Assembly: GCA_046331625.1 (NCBI GenBank)
Contig: JAXLQL010000005.1
Location: 1-64,000, forward strand
Direction: 5' to 3'
Origin: JAXLQL01 sp046331625
Lineage (GTDB): Bacteria > Acidobacteriota > Terriglobia > Bryobacterales > Bryobacteraceae
Length of the DNA stretch: 64,000 nucleotides
In this document: positions 17,901 through 25,552 of the stretch, in pieces
How positions within the stretch are numbered: the first letter of the stretch is position 1
Layout: every line of letters begins with the position of its first letter
Notes under the pieces: model-generated
Databases searched by the model: none
Seen by the model: only the letters and a program-made list of their open reading frames with translations
Told to the model about the DNA's origin: nothing
Translations under genes and position numbers: made by a program

Positions 17901-18269
17901 AATGCCGCGCGACATCGGATTGTCGAACTCCGACAGCTCGCACTTCTTGATGACGCCTTGCTTGGTCACCATCACCACGAACTGGTCGGCCACGAACTCG
18001 CTCACCGGCAGGAACGCCTTCACCTGCTCGTCTTCCTGCAGGTTGATGAGTCCGGAAATGTTCTTGCCCTTGCCGGCGGTGCCGACATCCGGGATGTGGT
18101 AGATCTTCAGCCAGTAGAGCCGCCCCTTGGTGGTGAAGATCAGCAGGTAGCTGTGCGTGGACCCGATGATCAGGTGCTCCACCACGTCTTCCGTACGCGT
18201 GCCCATCCCGATGCGGCCCTTGCCGCCGCGCGACTGCTTGCGGTAGGTGTCCACCGCCGTGCGCTTTAG
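14991..18269 (+). CDS. Hybrid sensor histidine kinase with periplasmic solute-binding sensor; no stop before gyrA
   Basis: From GTG 14991 (GGA upstream) the protein has a lipoprotein-like leader ending LLGCG, a type-3 solute-binding sensor domain (about residues 40-250, e.g. YVDVFRTAAARTRLPYRFVW and FDELRGKTVAVRPAA), a membrane helix near 290-310, HisKA with His329 in SHEIRNPLNG, a HATPase domain with NLAGNAVKF and YGGTGLGL, and a receiver with Asp701 in MDCQMP. It would sense a small amino-acid-like or organic ligand. The receiver ends near residue 775, but the frame has no stop there: it runs another 305 codons antisense through gyrA to 18269. A real product may stop elsewhere by frameshift, or the stop was lost. 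Confidence 0.72.
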   Translation: MHTTRRSSFWLPAAASLTMAMLLGCGGQSPAASPYRVGLNRSSKSFRNERGEFEGLYVDVFRTAAARTRLPYRFVWLGDRSLDEAFARNEIDLHPAVADTLPRRRGQMYLTEPWWESPLIVVVPKESPIRAFDELRGKTVAVRPAAAGFWDMVFGPAMPGGARMLTLPAPVEALCAGQVSAVLAVGPDAEALLADPPAVCGQTRFRFLSRAASKVRYALTSRRELREVCDRLQNEILAMAADGTLAQVTSPWLGLTSSTADTLARAVESRRRLQRSFSLAGTLGVLLLCASLGALLWSERRARRRVALALDRARESEEAKSRFVATMSHEIRNPLNGILGMTEIMLMSPLDPGQRDAALTIQRSSEALLTVVNDVLDLAASDAGAVRLAPARFELRALLDDIGALMTARTAEKGIAFYVDVAADVPEVIEADSGRLRQVLLNLAGNAVKFTDAGSVRIRVVRAGASIGGLQLRFSVEDTGLGIAAADLPALFQRFRQLDSRSSRKYGGTGLGLVIAKTLVEAMGGAIEVRSEPGRGTCFEFALSVRVLGESPAPLAGRRVRLMGSDPELVRCLRQFAASAGAVIAEDGPAHVDLWVTPGEDRASEATAPPPAANVLRGVVSFHALVQALAADVPAVDRPQAPVLRSRLRGKRVLVAEDNAVNRKLLAALLEKLGCEVSLATDGSQAVEQWREKRPDAVLMDCQMPTLDGFEATRVIRSEELKAGTHRTPIWAVTANVLPDDRIRCAECGMDGMLAKPFTLAQLESTLAQMVEPDPAPLTGQSNPRSRLLHLQLLGPDHFRLRHHASRSHRVAFFHPYQPHALRRPPSLPNLARLDADDLAVFGDDHQVRIFLDGENAHHLARLVGGLHVDHALAAAGLVTVFGDLGPLAVALLGNREDQAFLAHDLGAHHIVIILERNAADAASRPAHRPHVFFGELDAHALVGADEDQVLAGSQPRRNQFIAFVQAERDNAARHRIVELRQLALLDDALLGHHHHELVGHELAHRQERLHLLVFLQVDESGNVLALAGGADIRDVVDLQPVEPPLGGEDQQVAVRGPDDQVLHHVFRTRAHPDAALAAARLLAVGVHRRAL

Positions 18270-19916
18270 GTATCCACCGCGGGTGACGGTGACGGCCACG
18301 TCTTCCTGCTGGATGAGATCCTCGAGCACGATCTCGCCCGGATCGTCGACGATCTGGGTACGGCGCTCGTCGCCGAACTCCTTGACGATGTCCTTGAGTT
18401 CGCCGGTGATCACACCCTTCAGCTTCTTGTCCGAGCCGAGGATCTCGAGGTACTCGGCAATCATCTTCTGGATTTCGGCCAGTTCCTCGAGGATCTTCTG
18501 CTGCTCCATGCCGGTGAGGCGTTGGAGCTGCAGTTCGATGATCGCTTGCGCTTGCTTCTCGGTGAAGCGTGGCCCTGGCTCGCCGGCGTTGATCAGCGCC
18601 GCGTACTCCTTGGCTTCGGCGGGCGAGATGAAGGCCATCAAGCCTTCCTTGGCTTCCCTGGGATTCTTCGACGCGCGGATGATGCGGATGACGTCGTCGA
18701 GATGCTGCAGCGCGCGGCGGAATCCGAGCAAGATATGCTCACGGTCACGGGCCTTGCGCAACAAGTAATCGGTGCGCCGGCGGACCACTTCCACCCGGTG
18801 GTCAATAAACCGCTTGAGGCAATCGATCAGCCCGAGCTCGCGCGGCTGGCCGTTGACGATGGCCAGCATGATGATGCCGAAGTTGGTCTGGAGTTGGGTT
18901 TGCTTGTAGAGGTTGTTGAGGACGACTTCGGCGTTTTCCCCGCGCTTCAGCTCGAAGACGATGCGCATGCCGTCGCGATCGCTTTCGTCGCGAATGTCGG
19001 AGATGCCTTCGATCTTCTTTTCGGCCACCAAGCCGGCGGTGGCTTCGATCAGCCGCGCCTTGTTCACCTGGTAAGGGATTTCGGTGACGATGATCGCTTC
19101 GCGGTCTTTACCCGTCTTCTCGGTAGCCGCCTTGGCGCGCATCTTGATGGATCCGCGGCCGGTCTTGTAGGCGTTGAGGATGCCCTCGCGTCCGAGAATG
19201 AACCCGCCGCCGGGGAAATCCGGTCCCTGCACCATCTGCATGATGTCGGCCAGTTGCGCATTCGGATTCTGGATCAGCGCGATCGTGGCATTGACGATCT
19301 CGGTGATGTTGTGCGGAGGGATGTTGGTGGCCATGCCCACGGCGATACCCGCGCTGCCGTTGATCAGCAGGTTGGGAATGCGCGTCGGCATTACTTCGGG
19401 CTCTTGCGTCGAGTCGTCGTAGTTCGGGCGGAAGTCGACGGTTTCCTTGTCGAGGTCCTCGAGCATCGCCTGCGCGATTTTCGACAGGCGGCACTCGGTG
19501 TACCGCATGGCCGCGGGCGGATCGCCGTCGATGGATCCGAAGTTGCCCTGCCCGTCGATAAGCGGATAGCGCATCGAGAACGGCTGCGCCATCCGGACCA
19601 GCGCTTCGTAGATGGCCGAGTCGCCGTGCGGATGGTACTTGCCCATCACGTCTCCCACAACGCGGGCGCACTTCTTGGTGGCCTTGTTGTAGGCGAGACC
19701 CATTTCGTCCATGCCGAAAAGGATGCGGCGGTGGACAGGCTTCAAGCCGTCGCGGACATCTGGCAGCGCGCGGCCCACGATCACGCTCATGGCGTAATCG
19801 AGATACGACCGGCGCATCTCGTCTTCAATATTGATCGGGATCAGGTTCTTTTGGTCGCCACCGCCCCCCAGGGGAAGCTGCGACGGGGGGCCTTGCGGAG
19901 GATCGTTTTCGGGCAA
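17352..19916 (-). CDS. gyrA: DNA gyrase subunit A
   Basis: An 854-residue type IIA topoisomerase subunit that cuts and rejoins DNA to add negative supercoils with GyrB. Catalytic Arg138-Tyr139 lie in AAMRYTEC, the QRDR region DVMGKYHPHGDSAIYEA is at residues 89-105, and the C-terminal beta-pinwheel has the GyrA-box-like QSRGGKGRIGMG near residue 560. Length is normal. It starts with an unusual N-terminus rich in Pro and Gly before NIEDEMRRSYLDYAMSVI. Its 3' third is overlapped on the other strand by the run-through of the sensor kinase. It is divergent from the APC transporter. Confidence 0.97.
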   Translation of the reverse strand: MPENDPPQGPPSQLPLGGGGDQKNLIPINIEDEMRRSYLDYAMSVIVGRALPDVRDGLKPVHRRILFGMDEMGLAYNKATKKCARVVGDVMGKYHPHGDSAIYEALVRMAQPFSMRYPLIDGQGNFGSIDGDPPAAMRYTECRLSKIAQAMLEDLDKETVDFRPNYDDSTQEPEVMPTRIPNLLINGSAGIAVGMATNIPPHNITEIVNATIALIQNPNAQLADIMQMVQGPDFPGGGFILGREGILNAYKTGRGSIKMRAKAATEKTGKDREAIIVTEIPYQVNKARLIEATAGLVAEKKIEGISDIRDESDRDGMRIVFELKRGENAEVVLNNLYKQTQLQTNFGIIMLAIVNGQPRELGLIDCLKRFIDHRVEVVRRRTDYLLRKARDREHILLGFRRALQHLDDVIRIIRASKNPREAKEGLMAFISPAEAKEYAALINAGEPGPRFTEKQAQAIIELQLQRLTGMEQQKILEELAEIQKMIAEYLEILGSDKKLKGVITGELKDIVKEFGDERRTQIVDDPGEIVLEDLIQQEDVAVTVTRGGYLKRTAVDTYRKQSRGGKGRIGMGTRTEDVVEHLIIGSTHSYLLIFTTKGRLYWLKIYHIPDVGTAGKGKNISGLINLQEDEQVKAFLPVSEFVADQFVVMVTKQGVIKKCELSEFDNPMSRGIIALGLDEGDELVAARLTSGKDLILIGTHEGMGIKFTEEDVRPMGRPARGVRGISLEDDDYVVGAEIVGEESLILAVSEQGYGKRTKVAEYRHQTRGGKGVINMKTTNKTGKVVGILAVKEDSNLMIITKDGKIIRIESGEIRQAGRSTQGVRLVRMEEGDAVAAACVVPESEVVGPEQLEME

Positions 19917-19950
19917 ACTGAGGGCTCCTGGACTGACTTGGTAACTACTA

Positions 19951-19956
19951 ATTATA
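19951..19956 (-). promoter_or_regulatory. -10 box for gyrA
   Basis: TATAAT on the minus strand, 35 bp before the gyrA ATG, in the AT-rich part of the 89 bp gap between gyrA and the transporter gene. No good -35 is seen. On the plus strand TACTAT at 19978-19983 is a candidate -10 for the transporter. Confidence 0.45.
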
Positions 19957-20005
19957 TCAAAGCGTTACCTGGAAGCAGTACTATTCGGTACGATGGTGGG
20001 GATCC

Positions 20006-21958
20006 ATGGCCAAACCCATTCATCTTCCCGATCTCCCCACCGAAGACAAGGCGGCGCCTCCGCGCTCGGGTGTGGCCGGTTGGCTGTTTCGAGGAGGCCG
20101 CGTCGACGACGAAGGCCATCCCGAAACCCACCATCCGCAGCACCCCTGGTACATGGTCCTTTGGCTGACGGGCGTCGACTACTTCTCCACCCTGGGCTAC
20201 CAGCCCGGGATCGCGTTGTTGGCCGCGGGAGCACTGTCGCCGATCGCCACAATGATCCTGGTGGCAGTCACGCTGCTCTGCGCGCTGCCGATCTACGCGC
20301 AGGTGGCTCGGCGATCGTACGCGGGTCAAGGCTCGATCGCGCTGCTCGAAAACCTGCTGCATGGATGGAAGGGCAAGCTTTTCGTGCTGGCGCTGCTTGG
20401 TTTCGCCGCCACCGATTTCGTGATCACGATGACGCTCTCAGCGGCCGACGCTGCCGAGCATGCCATCCACAATCCGTTCCTGCACCCGTACCTCGGCGAG
20501 CATCAGATTCTGCTGACACTGGGGTTGCTGGCGCTGCTGGCCGGGGTCTTTCTGAAAGGATTCGCCGAGGCCATCGGACTGGCCTCAGCGGTGGCATTGC
20601 CGTACATCGGGCTCAACATTGTGGTTCTGGTGCGCGGCATCATGGAGGCCTTCTCACATCCCGAGGCGCTCGGAAACTGGCAGCGCGCGTTGAGCGCAAA
20701 GGGCGACTGGACGGGAATCCTGGTCGCGGGCGTTCTGATCTTTCCCCAACTGGCGCTCGGCTTGAGCGGATTCGAGACGGGAGTCTCGGTGATGCCTCTC
20801 GTGGCTGGCGGCGACAAGGACAGCGAAGTTCCAGCCGGCCGGATCCGCAATACGCGCAAGCTGCTGGCTGCGGCCGCGGTGATCATGAGCGTGCTGCTGA
20901 TCACGTCGAGCTTCGTCACGGCGTTGCTAATTCCCGAGGATGCGTACAAGGCGGGTGGTCCGGCGAACGGCCGAGCGATCGCATACCTGGCTCACGAACT
21001 GTTGGGGAGCGCATTCGGCACGGCGTATGACATCGCGAGCATCCTGATCCTCTGGTTCGCGGGGGCGTCGGCGATGGCGGGCCTGCTGCATCTGATCCCG
21101 CGCTACTTGCCGCGCTTCGGAATGGCGCCCCGCTGGGTGGCTTTCTCGCGCCCGCTGGTGCTGGTATTGTTCGCCATCGACGTGCTGGTGACCATTGTCT
21201 TCAAGGCCGACGTGAACGCCCAGGGCGGCGCCTACGCGACGGGCGTGCTGGTGCTAATGCTCTCGGCAGGCGTGGCCGCCGCACTGGCGCTGTGGAAAGA
21301 GGGCTCGCGCGCCATGGCCGTCTACTGCTGGTTCGTGGTGGCGGTGTTCGCCTACACGCTCGTGGACAACGTCTGGATTCGCCCTGACGGCCTGATTATC
21401 GCAAGCCTGTTCATTCTGGCAATCATCGTCGTCAGCGGCATCTCGCGATCATTCCGCTCGACGGAACTGCGCGTGTCGCGGATCGCCTTCGCCGACGACG
21501 AGTCCACGGCGCTTTGGAAGGAGATCGTTGGGAAGAAGGTGAACCTGGCGCCCGTGCGGAGCTTCAACGCCGAGGTCCGTAAACGCAAAGACACGGAGAT
21601 TCGCAAGCACTACAACCTCGACAGCCCCATCGCCTTCCTCAACGTGGAACTGCTCGACAACCGGAGCGAGTTCATTGCCGATCTCCACATTCGCGTGCGG
21701 CGCGAAGGCGGCAACTATGCGATCCAGGTAACGCAGGCTCTGGCGATCGCGAACACGGTGGCCTACATCAGCGAACTCATCGATCCGATCCGGTTGTTCC
21801 TGGGCCTTTCACGCCAGAACCTGGTGTCGCAAGCCGCGCGGTATTTGGCGTTCGGAGAGGGCGAGACGGGGCTGATGGTGTACACGATCCTGGTGCGGTA
21901 CTGGGAGTGGACACCGGAAGACGATGTGCGTCCGCTGATCTTCCTGATGAGTGACTAG
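20006..21958 (+). CDS. APC-superfamily transporter with C-terminal cytoplasmic domain
   Basis: A 650-residue protein. After a Pro-rich cytoplasmic start it has WYMVLWLTGVDYFSTLGYQPGIALL, the first APC-fold helix with the substrate-binding unwound GYQPG. About 12 hydrophobic helices run to about residue 480. The last 170 residues are soluble (start near FRSTELRVSRIAFADDES) and end with a stretch ending in FLMSD. The family carries amino acids, polyamines or related cations; long C-terminal domains of this kind are seen in some APC proteins near KUP/YeeF families. Substrate cannot be assigned. Confidence 0.8.
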   Translation: MAKPIHLPDLPTEDKAAPPRSGVAGWLFRGGRVDDEGHPETHHPQHPWYMVLWLTGVDYFSTLGYQPGIALLAAGALSPIATMILVAVTLLCALPIYAQVARRSYAGQGSIALLENLLHGWKGKLFVLALLGFAATDFVITMTLSAADAAEHAIHNPFLHPYLGEHQILLTLGLLALLAGVFLKGFAEAIGLASAVALPYIGLNIVVLVRGIMEAFSHPEALGNWQRALSAKGDWTGILVAGVLIFPQLALGLSGFETGVSVMPLVAGGDKDSEVPAGRIRNTRKLLAAAAVIMSVLLITSSFVTALLIPEDAYKAGGPANGRAIAYLAHELLGSAFGTAYDIASILILWFAGASAMAGLLHLIPRYLPRFGMAPRWVAFSRPLVLVLFAIDVLVTIVFKADVNAQGGAYATGVLVLMLSAGVAAALALWKEGSRAMAVYCWFVVAVFAYTLVDNVWIRPDGLIIASLFILAIIVVSGISRSFRSTELRVSRIAFADDESTALWKEIVGKKVNLAPVRSFNAEVRKRKDTEIRKHYNLDSPIAFLNVELLDNRSEFIADLHIRVRREGGNYAIQVTQALAIANTVAYISELIDPIRLFLGLSRQNLVSQAARYLAFGEGETGLMVYTILVRYWEWTPEDDVRPLIFLMSD

Positions 21959-21986
21959 GCCAATGAACAGTGGTAGGGTATCGAGT

Positions 21987-22220
21987 ATGGCGCGCACCAA
22001 GATCACGATTACGCTCCAAGATGGCCAACTCAAAGCGATTCGAAAGCGTGTTGCCACAAGAAAGTCGAAGAGCGTGTCTGGTTTCATTCAACGTGCGGTG
22101 AAGAAATTGCCAGACTTCGATCCGGAGTTGATTGCGGCGAGCGATGAGACTCTTGATGCCACAAAGGGGCGGCTGACCAAGAAAGCGCGCACGAGGAACA
22201 GGAGCGCCAAGGCCGCGTGA
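21987..22220 (+). CDS. Antitoxin-like ribbon-helix-helix protein, duplicate copy
   Basis: A 77-residue protein starting MARTKITITLQDGQLKAIRKR, with VSGFIQRAVKK, matching the next gene's antitoxin over its first half. The two lie in tandem 285 bp apart and even share the 20 bases before their ATGs (cagtggta-ggta-tcg-gt). The C-terminal half has lost similarity: it is Lys/Arg-rich and lacks the toxin-binding tail, and no toxin follows it. It is probably a drifting spare antitoxin. It may still bind the shared operator. Confidence 0.6.
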   Translation: MARTKITITLQDGQLKAIRKRVATRKSKSVSGFIQRAVKKLPDFDPELIAASDETLDATKGRLTKKARTRNRSAKAA

Positions 22221-22271
22221 GTCAGTGGAGGAATGGAGTGAGCTTCGTTCTACAGTGGTATGGTACTCGGT

Positions 22272-22544
22272 ATGGCCACCACCACAGTCACGATCACGCT
22301 CGAGGATGGGCAACTCCAGGCAATTCGAAAGCGCATTGCTGCCAAGAAGTCGACCAGCGTATCTGGCTTCATTCAGCGAGCGGTGCAGAAGTCGCTCGAC
22401 GCTGAAGCCGAGTTCATTGCCATGACCGACGAGATTTTTGAAGCCACCGGTGGGCCGCTGACCGAGGAGGAGCGCTCCTGGGCCCGAAAGGTCCTTTCGA
22501 CGAGAGAAGATCGCGGGAGGTCCGGACGGAGGAAAGCCACTTGA
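22272..22544 (+). CDS. VapB-type ribbon-helix-helix antitoxin
   Basis: A 90-residue protein with an N-terminal ITLEDGQLQAIRKRIAAKKSTSVSGFIQRAVQ block (a beta strand and two helices, as in RHH antitoxins) and an acidic tail with ALSE-like FEATGGPLTEEERSWARKVL, which would wrap the toxin. It overlaps the PIN toxin by TTGA, the usual VapBC coupling. It would bind and inhibit the toxin and repress its own operon. Confidence 0.78.
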   Translation: MATTTVTITLEDGQLQAIRKRIAAKKSTSVSGFIQRAVQKSLDAEAEFIAMTDEIFEATGGPLTEEERSWARKVLSTREDRGRSGRRKAT

Positions 22545-22915
22545 CTGCGATGGTCGATGCCGGTGGGCTCATCGGCCTCGAACGAGACGATCGGCGTCTC
22601 TGGACAATCGCCAGGTTGGCTGCCGAAGAAGGGCAGCGTCTCCTCGTTCCAGCTACTGCGCTCGCCCAAGTCATCCGCAATCCTTCACGTCAGGTGCGCC
22701 TAGGAAGGTTTCTGGAACTCGAGGAGGTTGAGATCGCTGATCTCGATCGGGATGACGCACGAGCAGTCGGGGCGATATTGGCGGCTTCGAGAACCACCGA
22801 CATAGTCGATGCCCACGTTGTAGTATGCGCGCAGCGCTGTGGGAGGACCGTGGTCACTTCCGACCTGGGTGACCTCCGGCGATTAGACCCGAGCCTCAAT
22901 TTCATTCGTGCCTGA
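22541..22915 (+). CDS. PIN-domain ribonuclease toxin (VapC-like)
   Basis: A 124-residue PIN domain. The first acid is in MVDAGGLIGLERDD, the second set in TTDIVDAHVVVCAQRCG and the last in VVTSDLGDLRRLD, which is the four-acid metal site of VapC-type RNases. It starts with TTG overlapping the antitoxin stop, although ATG 22550 is also possible. VapC toxins cut tRNA or rRNA; the target here is unknown. It sits between an APC transporter and leuA with no link to either. Confidence 0.82.
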   Translation: MTAMVDAGGLIGLERDDRRLWTIARLAAEEGQRLLVPATALAQVIRNPSRQVRLGRFLELEEVEIADLDRDDARAVGAILAASRTTDIVDAHVVVCAQRCGRTVVTSDLGDLRRLDPSLNFIRA

Positions 22916-22997
22916 TCCGAAATGCGGGCCCGATAGGTAACGTTTATGACATAGCATCAAGCTATGATCGACAGCAATATTATAAATTTGCGTTATC

Positions 22998-23045
22998 ATG
23001 GCTGCCTGTAGCATAATCGCAATAGTCCCGCACAGCCCGGCGTAA
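22998..23045 (+). promoter_or_regulatory. Possible short leader peptide upstream of leuA
   Basis: A 15-codon open frame (MAACSIIAIVPHSPA) lies 75 bp before leuA in an AT-rich leader. It has three Ile codons, two of them the rare ATA, plus Val. The stop is inside a small hairpin (ccggc / gccgg). This recalls ilv/leu attenuation leaders, but there is no Leu codon and no T-run terminator, so it is only a weak candidate. The rest of 22916-23120 is intergenic with an imperfect palindrome atagcatcaagctat. Confidence 0.22.
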
Positions 23046-23120
23046 CATGCCGGTGGGCACGCGAGCTACGGCGAACAAGCCTTCTGAGCCGCGTAGATTC
23101 GACCCGCCATGGAGAACCCC

Positions 23121-24287
23121 ATGTCCAATCGTGTCTACATCTTCGACACTACGCTGCGCGACGGCGAACAGTCGCCCGGCTGCAGCATGAACGTTCCGGA
23201 GAAGCTCCGGATGGCTCGGAAACTGGTGGAGCTCGGCGTCGATATCCTCGAGGCCGGGTTCCCGATCGCGTCCGAAGGCGACTTCGAAGCCGTCCAGGCC
23301 GTATCCGCCGAATACGGCTGGGTGCAAGTGGCCGCTTTGGCCCGGGCGGTCCGGCTCGACATCGAGAGGGCTGCGAAGTCCCTCGAAAAGGCCAAGCGCC
23401 CACGCATCCACACCTTCATCGCCACCAGCGATATTCATCTCAAGTATAAGTTCAATAAATCGCGCCAACAGATTCTTGACGAAGCGGTTGCGGGCGTGCA
23501 ACTTGCTCGAAGCTACGTCGAGGACGTGGAGTTCTCGGCCGAGGACGCCACCCGCACGGATCCCGACTACCTCGAAGAAATCTGCCGCGCCGTTGTGGCT
23601 GCGGGGGCACGCACGGTGAATCTGCCCGATACGGTCGGCTGGTCCGTTCCGCAGGAGTACGGCGCGTTGATCAGCCGCATGGTGAAAGCCCTGGGCGACC
23701 GCGCAATCCTCAGTGTCCACTGCCATGACGACCTCGGCCTTGCTGTCGCCAACTCGATCGCGGCCGTGCAGGCCGGCGCCCGCCAGATCGAATGTACGAT
23801 CAACGGCATCGGCGAGCGCGCGGGGACCTGTTCGCTCGAAGAGGTGGTGTGCGCGATGAAGGTCCGCCAAGACCAACTTCCCTTCGAAACCAAGATCGTC
23901 ACTGAGCACCTCTATCCGGCCAGCCAATTGCTCACCTCGATCATCACCTTCGGTCCGCAGCCGAACAAGGCGATCGTGGGCGAGAACGCCTTCGCGCACG
24001 AGGCGGGCATCCACCAGGATGGCTACCTCAAGAACAAAGCCACCTACGAGATCATCGATCCGCAGTCAGTGGGCGTGCCGGAGAGCCGCTTGGTGCTCGG
24101 CAAGCACAGCGGACGCCATGCGCTCAACCAGCGCTGCAAGGACCTGGGCTACGAACTGACGCGCGAGCAACTCGACGGGGTCTATCACCGCTTCACGATG
24201 CTCGCCGACAAGAAGAAAGGCGTCCGCAACGACGAGATCCATGCCATCGTGCAGCAAGTGGCTGGCGTCGCGGTCGGAGCGCACTGA
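23121..24287 (+). CDS. leuA: 2-isopropylmalate synthase, lacking the regulatory domain
   Basis: A 388-residue DRE-TIM metallolyase: FDTTLRDGEQSPGCSMN at residues 8-24, metal ligands His200 and His202 in HCHDDLGLAVANS, and NGIGERAGTCSLEEVV. It condenses acetyl-CoA with 2-oxoisovalerate. The start ATG 23121 has GGAGA 5 nt upstream. The protein stops after the linker (KGVRNDEIHAIVQQVAG), so the LeuA_dimer domain that binds leucine in full-length LeuA is absent. A repeat pair follows. The neighbouring leuBCD genes make leucine synthesis the likely role; citramalate or homocitrate synthase are alternatives for a short form. Confidence 0.88.
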   Translation: MSNRVYIFDTTLRDGEQSPGCSMNVPEKLRMARKLVELGVDILEAGFPIASEGDFEAVQAVSAEYGWVQVAALARAVRLDIERAAKSLEKAKRPRIHTFIATSDIHLKYKFNKSRQQILDEAVAGVQLARSYVEDVEFSAEDATRTDPDYLEEICRAVVAAGARTVNLPDTVGWSVPQEYGALISRMVKALGDRAILSVHCHDDLGLAVANSIAAVQAGARQIECTINGIGERAGTCSLEEVVCAMKVRQDQLPFETKIVTEHLYPASQLLTSIITFGPQPNKAIVGENAFAHEAGIHQDGYLKNKATYEIIDPQSVGVPESRLVLGKHSGRHALNQRCKDLGYELTREQLDGVYHRFTMLADKKKGVRNDEIHAIVQQVAGVAVGAH

Positions 24288-24310
24288 CAGTGCCGCACAC
24301 AAGCTTGCGT

Positions 24311-24454
24311 TGTAGGGCGGGCTTTAGCCAGCGCGGGACTTCAGTCCCGCTCTACACCGGCGCACTGGCGTTCGACAGACCGCGCGAAGACTGGTTTTCT
24401 GGCGATGCCCTGAAGCGGGACTGAAGTCCCGCACTGGCTAAAGCCCGCCCTACA
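24311..24454 (+). repeat. Inverted pair of family A repeats (BIME-like)
   Basis: The 40 bases at 24311-24350 and the reverse complement of 24415-24454 differ at one position. Each arm has the palindrome gcgggact-tc-agtcccgc plus tgtagggcgggctttagcc. A 58 bp unique spacer separates them. The right arm ends 2 bases before the AAGGA ribosome site of leuB, so it forms most of the leuA-leuB gap. Confidence 0.9.
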
Positions 24455-24463
24455 AAAGGACTC

Positions 24464-25552
24464 ATGCAACTCAACGTACTTACTCTGCCCGGAGACGGCA
24501 TCGGCGTCGAAGTGACGCGCGAAGCCGTACGGGTGCTCGGCCGCGTCTGTGACGTATTCGGCCACAAGGCCAATCTGAGCGAAGCTCTGCTCGGCGGCAT
24601 CGCGATTCACAAGACCGGCGGACCATTCCCCGCCGAGACCGAGAAGCTCGCGCTCGAAGCCGACGCGACTCTGATGGGCGCGGTCGGGCTCCCGGAATTC
24701 GATAACTGGCCACCCGAGAAGCGCCCCGAGCGGGGGCTTCTGGGCATTCGCAAATCGCTCGGCGTGTTCGCAAACCTGCGGCCGGTGCGCAGCTACCCTG
24801 CCCTGCTCGATTCCTCGCCGCTCAAGAACCACTTGGTGGATGGCGTCGACATGATCATCGTCCGCGAACTCAACGGCGGCATCTACTACGGCACGCCGCG
24901 CGGCATCACGGGCGAAGGCAACGAAGCTCGCGGCGTGAACACGATGGCGTACACCTATGGCGAGATCGATCGCGTCACCCGCATGTCGTTCGAGCTCGCC
25001 CGCAATCGGCGCAAGAAGGTAACCAGCGTCGACAAGTCGAACGTGCTCGAGACCTCGCAACTGTGGCGGCGCGTGGTGGTGGAAGTGGCGAAAGACTATC
25101 CGGACGTGGAACTGAATCACCTGCTGGTGGACAACTGCGCCATGCAACTGGTGCTCAATCCCAAGCAGTTCGACGTGGTGGTGATGGAGAACATGTTCGG
25201 CGACATCCTCAGTGACGAGGGCGCCGTGCTCGCCGGATCCATCGGCATGCTGCCCTCGGCCTCGATCGGCGGCCGCAAGCCCTCGGGCGCGTGGGTGGGG
25301 CTGTACGAACCCGTGCATGGCTCAGCTCCCGACATCGCCGGACAAAACAAAGCCAATCCGCTCGGTGCAATCGGCTCCGTGGCGGCCATGCTCGAGTACA
25401 GCTTCGGGCTGAAGCAGGAAGCCGCGGCCGTCAACCAAGCAATGGAAGCGGTGCTCAACAGCGGAAACGTCACCGCCGACCTGCGCCCGAAAGGAAAACC
25501 CGCCACCACCGAACAAGTGGGCGCGGCAGTTTGTGAGGCAATCCGGAAATGA
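24464..25552 (+). CDS. leuB: 3-isopropylmalate dehydrogenase
   Basis: A 362-residue enzyme that oxidises and decarboxylates 3-isopropylmalate with NAD. LPGDGIGVEV at residues 8-17, the R-R-Y-like RELNGGIYYGTPRG block, DNCAMQLVLNPKQFDVVVMENMFGDILSDE metal-binding region and EPVHGSAPDIAGQNKANP all fit LeuB. AAAGGA lies 3 nt before the ATG. Its stop overlaps leuC by ATGA. Confidence 0.95.
   Translation: MQLNVLTLPGDGIGVEVTREAVRVLGRVCDVFGHKANLSEALLGGIAIHKTGGPFPAETEKLALEADATLMGAVGLPEFDNWPPEKRPERGLLGIRKSLGVFANLRPVRSYPALLDSSPLKNHLVDGVDMIIVRELNGGIYYGTPRGITGEGNEARGVNTMAYTYGEIDRVTRMSFELARNRRKKVTSVDKSNVLETSQLWRRVVVEVAKDYPDVELNHLLVDNCAMQLVLNPKQFDVVVMENMFGDILSDEGAVLAGSIGMLPSASIGGRKPSGAWVGLYEPVHGSAPDIAGQNKANPLGAIGSVAAMLEYSFGLKQEAAAVNQAMEAVLNSGNVTADLRPKGKPATTEQVGAAVCEAIRK

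Noticed and set aside
18522..20168. A 548-codon open frame on the plus strand opposite gyrA
   Set aside because: It is in antisense phase to gyrA, has the Arg/Ala/Asp-rich composition of a GC-rich shadow, and crosses the gyrA promoter. No family motif.
22916..23120. T-box or other riboswitch before leuA
   Set aside because: No T-box sequence (TGGNACC) or specifier stem could be found; only a weak mini-frame is left as a candidate.
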